Positions 25,124 to 35,500 of a stretch of DNA of 64,000 nucleotides are shown here, piece by piece. The stretch covers positions 1-64,000 of the forward strand of contig CAVSQX010000001.1 of assembly GCA_963730225.1 (NCBI GenBank). Reading direction: 5' to 3'. This DNA is from CAVSQX01 sp963730225. GTDB lineage: Bacteria > Planctomycetota > Phycisphaerae > Tepidisphaerales > Tepidisphaeraceae. The position numbers were made by a program, and so were the translations under genes. Every line of letters starts with the position of its first letter. Position 1 is the stretch's first letter. Below the pieces are notes generated by a model. The model did not search any database. It saw nothing but the letters and a program-made list of their open reading frames with translations, and was not told where the DNA came from.

Positions 25124-26410
25124 TCAATGGGTTGAGGAGGGGACAGATCGGGGCCGCGGCTCGATTACAGATAAATCGGTGAGCCGGAAGCTGCGCGTAT
25201 AGCGATCGACGAGGGCCAGCGATGAAACGCCCATGAGTTCCTGAACCTCACGGGGGTGAGCTTTGTGGTGTTCGAACAACCACACACCGCGGGTGTGCCG
25301 AAAGGCGTGGAAATCGAGGAACCGGCCAGCGGAATCCTCGTACTTGAGGAAATCGGACGCGATACGACGATCCAATTCCTGCGCGGTCGCCGACTCTTTG
25401 AGCCAAGCCGCTCGGGCGGCGTCGAGATCGGCCTTGACCATTTTGGCCGAATGCTGTTTTGGCGGAACGGCGAACGCCGTGGCCTCGGGCAACTTGCTTT
25501 CCAGGTGCCCCTTGAGTAACGATACCGTTGCCAATTTTAGGGGCACGCGTCGTTCGACTTTGTATTTGTTCCTCGCTCCTGCCTTCACGATGATCGAGGG
25601 GTGTTTCGCATCCAATTCGAACGATGATTTAGTGAGCGCGGCCAGGCCTCCACGGCGCAAACCCGTCTCAACCGCAAGTCTATAGAGTAATACACGCTCA
25701 GTTCCAGTCATCATTGCTCGGATCGGCGCCGTCGCCTGTAGGTATTTGAGCAAATAGAGCAATTCGTCCAGCGTAATGGCTCGGCGGTCGTGGCGACGAT
25801 CGGCTTTCGCGCTCAGGCCAGTCAAGCTGGAGAGGGGAGATTCGCTGGCCCTTCTCGCGGGTCTGACCATCCACTTGCAAAATTGCTTTGCGGCTTGGAG
25901 GTAAAAATTAGAAGTCTGAATGCTGATGCCACCATCTTTCTTTGCTCGCATGTCGGCCAAGTGGGACTGTACCAGCTCGGGCCGGATGTCACCCCAGAAC
26001 TTAAAGCCGCACGCGTCGAACACCGCTCGGGCGCGGCTGGTCACCAATGAGACGTGTCCCGGCGTATTGCCTTTTGCCGCGAGTGATTGTTCCCAGTCGT
26101 TAATGTGGTCGAAAAGAGTTCGCACTGCGGCGACGCGAGAGGCCTCGATGATGTCCCACTCCGCGAGTTTACCGCGAATCGACGGCAGTGTGTTCTCGAT
26201 GAACCGCTGGAGTTCAGGCGCAAGGATGTCGCCTGAGGCGCGAGTGCTAATGAGCCGCTCAATGGAACGAGCCGCTTCGGTCGAATTCTTCTTGTCGTTG
26301 AAGAGCGGCAGTTTCCGCTTGATCCCGGCGTGGTCAGTGAAGCGGGCATAGAGTCGCTTGGTGAGTTTCCTCTTACCCCGTTCTGTATATATAGCTGGTC
26401 CGACTTTCAT
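25124..26410 (-). CDS. Tyrosine integrase of element B
   Basis: 428 residues. Core-binding domain about 95-225 (SNFYLQAAKQFCKWMV). Catalytic residues are in ETGLRRGGLAALT, HAFRHTRG, a C-terminal histidine region (HHKAHPREVQELMG) and DRYTRSF with the tyrosine. Related along its length to the integrase at 23,351 (shared KADRRHDRRA and AKGNT motifs), so probably the same tRNA-Ser specificity. It lies ~185 bp from the tRNA and is preceded 3 bp upstream by an excisionase gene, a compact int-xis unit. Confidence 0.9.
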   Translation of the reverse strand: MKVGPAIYTERGKRKLTKRLYARFTDHAGIKRKLPLFNDKKNSTEAARSIERLISTRASGDILAPELQRFIENTLPSIRGKLAEWDIIEASRVAAVRTLFDHINDWEQSLAAKGNTPGHVSLVTSRARAVFDACGFKFWGDIRPELVQSHLADMRAKKDGGISIQTSNFYLQAAKQFCKWMVRPARRASESPLSSLTGLSAKADRRHDRRAITLDELLYLLKYLQATAPIRAMMTGTERVLLYRLAVETGLRRGGLAALTKSSFELDAKHPSIIVKAGARNKYKVERRVPLKLATVSLLKGHLESKLPEATAFAVPPKQHSAKMVKADLDAARAAWLKESATAQELDRRIASDFLKYEDSAGRFLDFHAFRHTRGVWLFEHHKAHPREVQELMGVSSLALVDRYTRSFRLTDLSVIEPRPRSVPSSTH

Positions 26411-26413
26411 GGT

Positions 26414-26660
26414 TCACATTCCATTCTTAAGTTTTTCCCACTGGTACAGGGGCGGACAACCCGCATTCATCCACGCCCGAAGTTCTTCGACGCGCCACAC
26501 TACTCGTCGTCCCAGGCGCAACGGCTTGGGAATGCGCCGCTTGTTGAAGCGCGTACCACGTCGCCCTGCTGATGCCGCACAACCTTGCCGCGCCCGACGC
26601 GTCTACTCCAAAGGGTGCAAGCAAAGGTTCAATTGTGGTGTTGCTGATCATACGCGCCAT
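26414..26660 (-). pseudogene. AlpA/excisionase-like helix-turn-helix, frameshifted
   Basis: The first frame from 26,660 gives GVDASGAARLCGISRATWYA, a helix-turn-helix start. The continuation (RRIPKPLRLGRRVVWRVEEL, then RAWMNAGCPPLYQWEKL) lies in another frame and ends at 26,414, 3 bp before the integrase start. A 1-nt indel near 26,552 restores an ~81-residue excisionase. Expected to bind the attachment arms and favour excision of element B. Confidence 0.65.
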
Positions 26661-27002
26661 CCGGCAATAGATTTAGGAATATTTTTGGCGATCCGAACGA
26701 AGCGTATCGCGCGATGCCGCGCGTGATGCCTTGCGCGAGTTGAATTAATCGCAGTCAACATGGTTTCTGGAAACATGGAATTGTGCCTCATTCAGATTTC
26801 ATCCTAGCGTATCACGCGATACCAAGAAGCCTCGGGTGGACCGCAGATTTCTCAACGGGAGAGTGTCGGAATTTAACTCTCAAATTGGGGCCTCTGAGGC
26901 AAGCGACGCCGCGAGTCATGGATGCTTTCCGAACATGTCGAAAGCAATCGGGTTTGAATTCATTCGCGCTTTATTGCGTCAGCGAGCATGCTGTCAGGCC
27001 TT
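26661..27002. other. Gene-free interval upstream of the excisionase
   Basis: 342 bp. It probably contains the int-xis promoter. I see no coding frame with family resemblance and no strong repeat. Confidence 0.4.
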
Positions 27003-27638
27003 TCATTGAAGTAGATCGTCGAGCACATGTTCGCAAAGGCGTTGAATTAAGGGCGTCTCGTCCCTTCGGCACCGAGGGTCAACCAGTTGCCGGACTTTAC
27101 TTGCCGCAAACGAAGCCTCTGAACGCTGGATATCAGCAAGGACGAGATGATCGAGCACCGGGACACCTGCTCTTTGGCGTACTGCCAAGCCGTCGCCGAC
27201 TAACAACCAATTGATGCCGCGCGCGGCGTCCTGACCGTATCCCTGGCGACACCGCGCGAAAGTGGCTCCGCTACCCTCGATGCAATCGTATCGGAGAAAT
27301 TCCGTGGTCTCGGCGACCGCTTCCAGGTCGAACGGCGAATAGGCATCGCGGTGCAAAAAGAGCGACGACAATGTTCCGGGTGACGGCACGAGCACAAGTT
27401 GGGCCCGTTCGGCGGAATCCCATCGGAGTAGTCGGTTGTGCATGGCTTCAAAAACAAGGCCTAGTTCCGCACCGGCGTCGCGCCCCTGCGTGCGATCACG
27501 TTCCCAATCGAGCAGTTGCCTGGCGCGATCGGGAAGAAGAAAGCCGGGCAATTGACCGAAGAAGATTATCCATTGGGATAATGGCTTCCATTTGCACTCC
27601 AGGCGGCAAAGAAGTCTTGAACTCGCGTCCGATCCCAA
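27003..27638 (-). CDS. Unrecognised protein, possibly degraded
   Basis: A 211-residue frame with a plausible globular composition (SPFDLEAVAETTEFLRYDCI, then INWLLVGDGLAVRQRAG and VPVLDHLVLAD). The last motif recalls the C-terminal strand of RadC/JAB proteins, but the metal-binding HxHP motif is missing, so I do not assign a family. Its 5' end overlaps the beginning of the RHS gene on the other strand by ~57 bp, so the true start may be the ATG at 27,443. Could be a remnant at the border between int module and cargo. Confidence 0.4.
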   Translation of the reverse strand: MGSDASSRLLCRLECKWKPLSQWIIFFGQLPGFLLPDRARQLLDWERDRTQGRDAGAELGLVFEAMHNRLLRWDSAERAQLVLVPSPGTLSSLFLHRDAYSPFDLEAVAETTEFLRYDCIEGSGATFARCRQGYGQDAARGINWLLVGDGLAVRQRAGVPVLDHLVLADIQRSEASFAASKVRQLVDPRCRRDETPLIQRLCEHVLDDLLQ

Positions 27639-30139
27639 GCGTGCGTACTCCCAACCGATATCCTAACCCAGCCTTTATCGCTCGCTTTAATCCGAACCTG
27701 ACCCTTGATACGTCTTTTGGCCCCGACCATACTGGGATTATCGACGCAGATTTAGATGTTAATTTGACGGACGGCGGCTGGTCCGAAGTATTCGCGATTG
27801 CGATCAATCCGGTCAATCAGGATATTGTGGTGGTAGGGCAAACCGCGCAGCCCGGCGATACTTATGACGGGGCTGAAGCGTTGGCAGTAGCGGAATATGT
27901 TTCGGCGCCAACCATCATCCAAGGGCAGATGGTGTTGCCTGGCAGCTTAGATCCCAACTTTAACGGTGGGCAGCCAAAGGTCTTGACGAGCGATAACACT
28001 GTCAGCGCGGGGTTTGCGGTACAAGTCCTAAGCGGCGGCTCCATTTTAATCGGCGGGGGCGAGGAGACAATGGGTACGCCAGCGGCTACACAAGACTACG
28101 ACAATCTATACGGAGTCGCTGGGGTTTTGACATTCGTTAATGATTTTTTGCTCGTGAAATTAACGCCACAGGGCCAGCTTGACACAAGTTTCAATGGAAC
28201 AGGGATTGCCGAAGAACCTGGACTTCCTCAACTGCCGCAATACACGCCGTTTGACACTGATCCAGATACAGAAGGCCCTGCCTTTGCTGACTGGGATGGA
28301 ACTAACTGGGCAGCGCAAACGGGCGGAATCCAAAGCCTGATTGTGCTAAGTAATGGGCAAATTCTCGCTGGTGGCTATGCTCAGCGTTTCGCACTCGATT
28401 CTTCCGGTAGTCCGCTGGGCGTCGGTGAAATCGACACGGGATTCGCGTTGGTTCGGTACAACTCCAACGGGACGATCGATACATCATTTGGAACCGACGG
28501 CCAAACCTTTACCAGCAGTGGATTGTTTAACGGCACATCGTGGGGTTCCGCGACCCTAAGCGCAATGACAATACTCTCCAGTGGAGACATCCTGGCGGCG
28601 GGTTTGGCGGATTCGCATGCGGATGCGGATAGTTATGTTCACGTTGTCCTTGCAGAATATGATGCCAACGGCAACATCGTCACGTCTTATGGAACAGGAG
28701 GAATGATCAAGACCTCCTACACGGATGATTGGTCGCTTGCAAGTCCTTTCGCGTATGGCGTAAATGAGGACATTGCGCATCACGTCGGGTTCTTGGCTGA
28801 CAATGCCGCAATGGCATTCCAGCCCGATGGCGAATTAGTGGCATCCTTATACACGTCGGCGTCACTGTGGACGATGGTTCGCTTAAACCCGGATGGAAGC
28901 TTAGGGGACAGTTTCGGAACCGGAGACGACGGGCAAGTTACCGTTCCCGTGCCCGCTCCGTCAGACGGAACAGCCTGGTCATTTATGCCGGATAGTCGAC
29001 CTTCGGCTATATTGATAACAAATTATGGCATCGTCAGCGCTGGAACACTTCTTTCCACTGATCCCGAGGCGCTTGATGTTCCACTCGTAGTGCGTTACGA
29101 GAGTTCAGCGCAGCCGTCTGCAGACGATTTGAGCGTCGTTGCAAGCTCCGACGGATCGGTGACTCTTACATGGACCAACACGGGCTTTAGCGAGGACGGA
29201 TTCAATGTTGAACGAGCTACGACGTTAGCTGGGTTAAGGTCTGACCCGATCATTGCGGCGATTGGACCAGACGAGGACGACTACGTTGACTTCACTGCAG
29301 CGCCGGATACGACATATTATTACCAGGTCGTGCCATACTCAACGTCGAATGCCGGCGCTGAGCAAGCTGGCACTGCGTCGAATTCCGCCTACGTCCATAC
29401 ATTGCCAGCGAGCGAGTCGGGATACTCCTTGCAGGAAGTGTTACAAGTGCCACTCGACGGGTCGGCGGTGACATCATCGACTCTTCTAGAAACAGGTCAA
29501 ACGTATCTTTTGGTCGCATCTGGCAACGTCGACCTAACCGATGGGCTGGCTGCTGACGCCAATTACTGGTACTCGAGCACGGATCCCCAGGCCTATGGCA
29601 CGAGCGCGGTATGGGACCAGGTGCCGGAAACCATCACGAGTCTTGCTTGCAGCGGCACCACGGCGACGGCGACGATCCAAGGCGACAACGGATACGTTGC
29701 GGGCGATGAAGTGTATGTAAGCGGCGCGAATCAGTCGCAATACGATGGCTTATTCACCATCACCGCGGCGACTTCGTCGAGCTTTAGCTATACCGTTGCG
29801 GCCGGCACGCCCGCGACTGCTACTGGAACACCGCAAGTTCCGGCTTTGGCCAATATCAGCTACGGCATAGGGGCGAATGACGCTACCGGCACTCCAGAGC
29901 CCAGCATCGTTCCAGCTTGGGGGCTTCCGAATCCGGCCCAGCACACTTATACCTACGCGTACGTTGGTGATGGCGATCCGCTGATCTTCCAATGGAACGC
30001 GGGACCGTATCCATCTTCTAGCATCAACGAAGAATATAACAACCAACCGCTCCAAATCGAGATTTATGCGCTGAATGTGCCTGCGCCTGCGCCTCCTTCG
30101 ACGCCGAGCGCCCGGACGGCCAGCCCGTGTTGCAAATAA
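27581..30139 (+). CDS. RHS toxin segment 1: delta-60 repeats and FN3 domain
   Basis: The frame is open from 27,371, but the recognisable protein begins near the ATG at 27,581. Delta-60-type repeats follow with the core LDTSFG (LDTSFGPDHTG, LDTSFNGTGIA, IDTSFGTDGQT, GDSFGTGDDG), a module of large secreted bacterial proteins. A fibronectin type III-like domain (SVTLTWTNTGFSEDGFNVER) lies at about residues 520-600, before a bulge-rich region. No signal peptide is visible, so the 5' end may be truncated. The frame ends at 30,139 by a 1-nt shift within GAGCGCCCGGACGG; the natural continuation is ERPDGQPVLQITAPG in segment 2. Confidence 0.7.
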   Translation: MASICTPGGKEVLNSRPIPSVRTPNRYPNPAFIARFNPNLTLDTSFGPDHTGIIDADLDVNLTDGGWSEVFAIAINPVNQDIVVVGQTAQPGDTYDGAEALAVAEYVSAPTIIQGQMVLPGSLDPNFNGGQPKVLTSDNTVSAGFAVQVLSGGSILIGGGEETMGTPAATQDYDNLYGVAGVLTFVNDFLLVKLTPQGQLDTSFNGTGIAEEPGLPQLPQYTPFDTDPDTEGPAFADWDGTNWAAQTGGIQSLIVLSNGQILAGGYAQRFALDSSGSPLGVGEIDTGFALVRYNSNGTIDTSFGTDGQTFTSSGLFNGTSWGSATLSAMTILSSGDILAAGLADSHADADSYVHVVLAEYDANGNIVTSYGTGGMIKTSYTDDWSLASPFAYGVNEDIAHHVGFLADNAAMAFQPDGELVASLYTSASLWTMVRLNPDGSLGDSFGTGDDGQVTVPVPAPSDGTAWSFMPDSRPSAILITNYGIVSAGTLLSTDPEALDVPLVVRYESSAQPSADDLSVVASSDGSVTLTWTNTGFSEDGFNVERATTLAGLRSDPIIAAIGPDEDDYVDFTAAPDTTYYYQVVPYSTSNAGAEQAGTASNSAYVHTLPASESGYSLQEVLQVPLDGSAVTSSTLLETGQTYLLVASGNVDLTDGLAADANYWYSSTDPQAYGTSAVWDQVPETITSLACSGTTATATIQGDNGYVAGDEVYVSGANQSQYDGLFTITAATSSSFSYTVAAGTPATATGTPQVPALANISYGIGANDATGTPEPSIVPAWGLPNPAQHTYTYAYVGDGDPLIFQWNAGPYPSSSINEEYNNQPLQIEIYALNVPAPAPPSTPSARTASPCCK

Positions 30140-31053
30140 CTGCACCTGGAGCGGACGGAAGCGCGCTGCCACCGGCTATCAGCACCGGCACGGCCATCGA
30201 CGTGCTTGCGGCTGAATCCGGTGACGTGCAAGTTCCCTGGCAACTATGGCTGGTATCTTCCACGGGTACCCAATGGTTGCTGCAGCAAAGCGAAAATTCC
30301 AGCGGCGCGTTGCCCGATAGCCCAGCTTCCGCTTGCACACTGTATCCCACGCAATATCCAAACGGAGTTTACACGCTTGAGCTGCAAACAACGTTCACGT
30401 CACCCGAGCAGAACTATTCGACGAGTGCCCAAATCGCGCTGGAAAGACCCGTTCTGAAGATATTGTCGCCATCGACCAATGTCCTTGGCCTGCCACCGGT
30501 AATTAGCGGCAACACACCCCTGGACATCCTGGTGGCCGATCCAGATGGGTCCAATGCGCCATGGACCCTCTCGCTCGTAAGTTCATCAGGGCCCATCACA
30601 CACTTGGCTGGTGGAACAACTTCCGCCGGTCAACTGCCGGATCAGGGATTCCAGGCCGTGACGCTTGATCCCGCGCTTTATCCCAACGGAAGCTACACGC
30701 TTGAACTAAGTACGGCGTTTTCTGATTCCAATGACAACGTTTCCTATAGCAGCCCGATATCAATTGAGACCGTTGCCAAAGTTGGCAATTTCACGCTCCC
30801 AGCCACCGACGCAAGCTTGAATTCGGTGGTTGGTCCAATCACAGTCACCCGGCAATACGATTCGATGCAAGTCGGCCAGTCAGACCCGATTCCTGGCTTT
30901 GGTCCAGGTTGGACCTTGGGACTGCTGGATACCCAACTCAATATTACATCAGAAGAGGACGGTTATTATAATGACCCAGCGGATCCAAACGTCGTGCTGC
31001 GCGGGCGATTTGATCTCGTTGATGGTCCCGGATGGCGGACAACAGGTCTTTGA
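30127..31053 (+). CDS. RHS toxin segment 2: linker domains
   Basis: 308 residues made of two similar ~110-residue units (ALPPAISTGTAIDVLAAESG and GLPPVISGNTPLDILVADPD, each followed by YPNGVYTLELQ or YPNGSYTLELS). They look like beta-sandwich repeats. The end (ITVTRQYDSMQVGQSDPIPG, then FGPGWTLGLLD) is the conserved entry of an RHS/TcdB-like shell. The frame stops at 31,053 because of one extra C in GGTCCCGGA; the continuation VFEFEPLPTSEAG is in segment 3. Confidence 0.7.
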   Translation: MLQITAPGADGSALPPAISTGTAIDVLAAESGDVQVPWQLWLVSSTGTQWLLQQSENSSGALPDSPASACTLYPTQYPNGVYTLELQTTFTSPEQNYSTSAQIALERPVLKILSPSTNVLGLPPVISGNTPLDILVADPDGSNAPWTLSLVSSSGPITHLAGGTTSAGQLPDQGFQAVTLDPALYPNGSYTLELSTAFSDSNDNVSYSSPISIETVAKVGNFTLPATDASLNSVVGPITVTRQYDSMQVGQSDPIPGFGPGWTLGLLDTQLNITSEEDGYYNDPADPNVVLRGRFDLVDGPGWRTTGL

Positions 31054-32518
31054 GTTTGAACCGCTCCCGACCAGCGAAGCGGGGACATATAACGGAAGCC
31101 TTAGCAGTACGCTCTACGTTCCCCATTTTGTAGCGATCGATGGTTCTGGCGCCTCCCTGTCCTTGGTGACGGATTACAATATCCAAAGCCCATCGCAACC
31201 CTCAATCACACTTTCCTACGATTCTCTCCATAATGAATATGTTGTGGTGAATGATACACTGGGAACTTCTTATGTCGACAATGGAAATGACGGTGGCAGT
31301 CCAATACTGCAGAACTCAGCTTTGGATATTGGGTTTAACCCGGCGCGGCCCCAGCTTGCGGTAGCCTATCAGGTGACCGAGAGCGACGGTGCGGCGTACA
31401 TCGTCAACGCCGCCACCGGCGAAATCGAATCTTTGACGGACAAGAATGGCAATACGATCACGTACGCAACCAACGGCAATACGATCACGGCAACTGACCA
31501 AAGTGGCCAGACGGTGCTGACAATCAACACCAACAGTGACAATGAGATCACCTCCATCCAAGTGCCGGGCCAAGGTTCGATCGATTACGCTTATGACAAC
31601 GGCAGCCATAACCTGATCGAAATGCAAACTCCAACCGGCAACACGACTCTGTACTCCTATCAGGATGTATCCAACAGCCATTACCTGACGGCCGTTACCA
31701 ATGCATCAGGAATTGCCGTATTGCAGGCGCAGTACGACGACTCAACTGGTGAGCTATCGGCTTTGGTCAATGCCGAAGGTGTCATAGTGCCGGTGTCGTC
31801 TGTTGGATTGGGCGGTAATGAAGCCATGCAAGTCGTCGTGGATGCCGCTGGCGATATCACGCAGGATGTATTTGAGGAACAATACGGAACATTGCTGCGC
31901 AAGATCCAAGTCGTCACCGAAGGCTCAGGCGGTTCCGCCACCGTGTCGGATTACATCGTTACGCTGGCAAACGTTTCGTATGTCACGGATGACCTGAGCC
32001 AGATGTCTGACCTCTATCCCTCTGGCGTTGAACTACCGCAGACGGCGGATAGCTATGCGCCATTTGAGATCGCAGACTCCGATGCCGCCGGCGTGCGCTT
32101 TACGCAACAGCCGGACGCAAATTCTTGGACAACACAGACCGTCTTTGACACTTCTGACGACCCAGACGTTGCGGCGGCGGGTCAAATCCTCTCTTTATCC
32201 CAGCGGCTGACGGATGGCGGCTCGCTCCAAACAACCGTCGATGCAAATTATGCGATCGTCAATACCACTCTTGACACCGCTAAGCCGCAGCTTGTCACGG
32301 TGGAGATTCAAACAGCCGACTCTGATTCACCCACCGGTTATGACAATGAAGTTCAGTCGATGACCTATTCTTCTTATGACAGCAGCGGAGACCTGGTATC
32401 TTCGTATGTCGTACTGGCGCGGATCCAAGCACCACCGATGAACCAAGCGACAATGTCTACGCGGATGTTGGCGACGGGGCATATCCGGGTCTTCTGGAGG
32501 TGGCACTTGACGGATTAA
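30830..32518 (+). CDS. RHS toxin segment 3: first YD-repeat region
   Basis: The meaningful part starts at ~31,025 (DGGQQVFEFEPLP). YD-like repeats follow (GEIESLTDKNGNTITYATNG, GSIDYAYDNGSHNLIEMQTP, TGNTTLYSYQD), which wind into the hollow shell that encloses the toxin tip. The first ~65 residues of the open frame are out of frame and overlap segment 2. The frame ends at 32,518; the natural continuation (ADVGDGAYPGLLEVALDG) needs a 1-nt change near 32,430. Confidence 0.7.
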   Translation: MVQSQSPGNTIRCKSASQTRFLALVQVGPWDCWIPNSILHQKRTVIIMTQRIQTSCCAGDLISLMVPDGGQQVFEFEPLPTSEAGTYNGSLSSTLYVPHFVAIDGSGASLSLVTDYNIQSPSQPSITLSYDSLHNEYVVVNDTLGTSYVDNGNDGGSPILQNSALDIGFNPARPQLAVAYQVTESDGAAYIVNAATGEIESLTDKNGNTITYATNGNTITATDQSGQTVLTINTNSDNEITSIQVPGQGSIDYAYDNGSHNLIEMQTPTGNTTLYSYQDVSNSHYLTAVTNASGIAVLQAQYDDSTGELSALVNAEGVIVPVSSVGLGGNEAMQVVVDAAGDITQDVFEEQYGTLLRKIQVVTEGSGGSATVSDYIVTLANVSYVTDDLSQMSDLYPSGVELPQTADSYAPFEIADSDAAGVRFTQQPDANSWTTQTVFDTSDDPDVAAAGQILSLSQRLTDGGSLQTTVDANYAIVNTTLDTAKPQLVTVEIQTADSDSPTGYDNEVQSMTYSSYDSSGDLVSSYVVLARIQAPPMNQATMSTRMLATGHIRVFWRWHLTD

Positions 32519-35500
32519 GTCGATCGGCAGACGATCAGCGTCAACTGCTGGTTTGGAACGCCACTGCGGCGGCATACGAGTGGAGCGATTCTTCAAATGG
32601 CGACTCGATCGAGATGCAGTTAGTTGATACATCGCTGGCGACACGAGGCACCGGTGGTCCCCAGTCGGGAGATGCCTGGACGCTTAGATTCTCTGATGCC
32701 GATGCATTGAACGGTGATGGCATCGCGGGTGATTTGAACAACCAGAGTTTTGACGGCAGCATCGCAAATTTCTCGTTGTTACTGGCGACGCTGTTCAATG
32801 GCGAGTATCTGCATGATTTGGTTACCTCCGATAACGTTCCGTCCGATGGCGGGGCCACCGCATCGGTGCCGGGCTGGGTTGGAACTGGAACGCAATACGC
32901 TTACACAGGAACAGGTGGCGGTGAGCCGGCGGGCCTTGTCACCGAGACACAAAATGCAACAGCGACGATCAATTCGGCTGGTGCGCTCCAAAATACAACT
33001 ACCTTAGCCACTACCGCGACAAATGTTTATTATTCAAGCGGCGACTATAACTACGACTACACGAGTAACACATGGATACCCAATCCAGGCGCCTCATATG
33101 GCCAGCTTGACTACACGACCAATGCCGCCGGTCAGGAAACCTATTACGCGTACGATCAATCCGGCCGCACGATTCTGCAATATGTGTACAAAACATGGAC
33201 CGACGGTACCGGTAATCTTGTAAGCGGCTGGGTCGGCACAAGCAGCGTCTATGACTCTTCCGGTCGGCTGACCGATACATATCAGGCGACGTATAAGGAT
33301 CCCGATCCGTCAGATTCCGCTTATCTGGACGGCTATGGCTACCACATTCTTCCTGTCATTGACGGGGGCGTGGCGGGAATTCAGGTCAATACGTCGGTTG
33401 ACCCCGTTTACAGCGCTCCGCAGCGCACGCAGCACATTGACTACAATAGCCTCGGCCAGCAAGCCGATACAATCGACCAATACGGTGGCAAGACAAGCTA
33501 TACTTATGATGCCTTTGGCAATGTCATCAGGACTGTTTATCCTAACGGCACTGAAACGCTGTCGGTGTACGATCTGCTGAACCGCGCGATCTGGACCACC
33601 AATCAATTCGATCCCAATAATCCATCGACCTGCGTGCTGACGCGCACGGTGTACAACCAGCTTGGGCAAGTCGTCGAAACGGATCAGTACATGGATCCGA
33701 GTGCTAACGATCTAATCCAGATTGGCACGCGGCTTGTCGGTTCCGCCAGCGTCTCCAGCAGTACGATCTCAACGACAGCCGACGACACGCCGATTGGCTC
33801 ACCGGTGGGCTGGACCCTGGCATCGACGACCAAAACTTTCTACGACGCCGCGGGCAACGCGATCGAGACCATCCGTCCAAGCGGCCTTCGCACCGGCAGC
33901 ATCTATTACCCCGACGGAAAAGTCGGATACACTGGGCCGCTCGCTAGCTCCGCTCCCGACGGCGGACATGTGGTCACAACGTATGCCGGCGTCACGAGCA
34001 ATGCATTCACCACCAGTGATTTCCAGGTCGACAGCTCCACCGGTTACACGCAAACGCTCTATAACCAATACAATCCAACGCTCGGACTATTCTATACCCG
34101 CTCAATCGATCAGAACGGTCATCACACCGACACCTACACCGATGCTGAGAACCGCACGGTTCGCACGGTCTACAACGATGGCTCTTACACGGAAACGCTC
34201 TACGGCATTGGCGACAATACGGTGGCGTATGATCAGGAGGGCGATCCCGTGCCGTTGCCCACGAATTGGTCGGGCATTCCGAGCGATCAATATGGCAATG
34301 GCAGCGAAACGGTCGCGGTGGCGCAACGCATAGCCGGTGCGCCGTCGTCGAGCGATCCCTTGCTTTTCACCTACGATGTGTACGATGGCGCTGGAAATCT
34401 GACGGATGTATATCAGCCGGCGGTGGCGGACATGGATCCAAACTCGCCGACGTACGCACTTGCGCCGGGCAACGATGGCCGTTTGGTTAATCCGCACTGG
34501 CATTATGATTATGATTCCGCCGGCAATGAGATTGACCAGATCAGCCCAACCGGCCGAACTACGACCGGCGATCCAAGTTATACCGGTAACACCACCCTGT
34601 TCGCTTACGATCAAAATGGCAATCAAGTAGAACAAACCCTGCCGGATGATTCGACGCTTCCGGACGGGCAGACGGAGACGGAAACCTGGACCTATGACAT
34701 CTTCGGCAACGAGGCCACCTTCATGGATTTTGACGGGAACGAGGCCACCTACACCTACGCGACCAGCGGCGCAGAGGAAGGCCTGCTTCAGCAGGTCGTG
34801 TACGGCGCCGCCACAGGGTCAGGGAAAACACCTCAAACCGTCACGTACCATTACAACGACTTAGGCCAGCAGGCCAGCGTCACGGATGCCAGCGGCACAA
34901 CAACCAGCACGTACGATGCCTTCGGCAACCTGATCGAATCCGATACGCCCGAGGGCGATATCCATTATGTCTTCGACCCGGCGACGCAAAATCATACCGA
35001 GACCTACACCGGCGATACCAAGACCTTCTACGGTTACGACACGCAAGGTCGGCTGACGAGTGCAATTGTAGAGCAATTGAATGGTAGCCCCGTCGATCTC
35101 GAAACCGATTATACGTACGACCCGGCGGGAAACGAGCTGACCGAGAAGCTGCCGGATGGGGAACTCACGAGCTACACGTACGATGGTCTGAACCGATTGA
35201 CGGATGTGAGCGAGGCGCAGGGCGACGCGACAGACTTTAGCCAGCACTACACGCTGAATGTGGATGGCACAAGGGGCACGTCAGCTGAATCGCAACTCCA
35301 GCCGGATGGCTCGACGGTGACGACGGACACGACCTGGACGTACGATGCCGATGGCCGGCTGGTTGGCGAGGCGGTTACATCCAATGTTTCGAGCGACGAA
35401 TACTCTGATGCCTACACGTATGATTTGGACAACAACCGAATGCAGCAAGTCCATACCGGCCCGGCGGGCGGAGCGGATGAGACGATTACTTACTACTACA

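Noticed and set aside
26783..27214. 143-residue plus-strand frame
   Set aside because: No ribosome-binding site, no family resemblance, and overlap with a more plausible minus-strand frame.
27003..27638. RadC/JAB-domain assignment
   Set aside because: VPVLDHLVLAD is suggestive, but the metal-binding HxHP and serine-aspartate motifs are absent in all frames.
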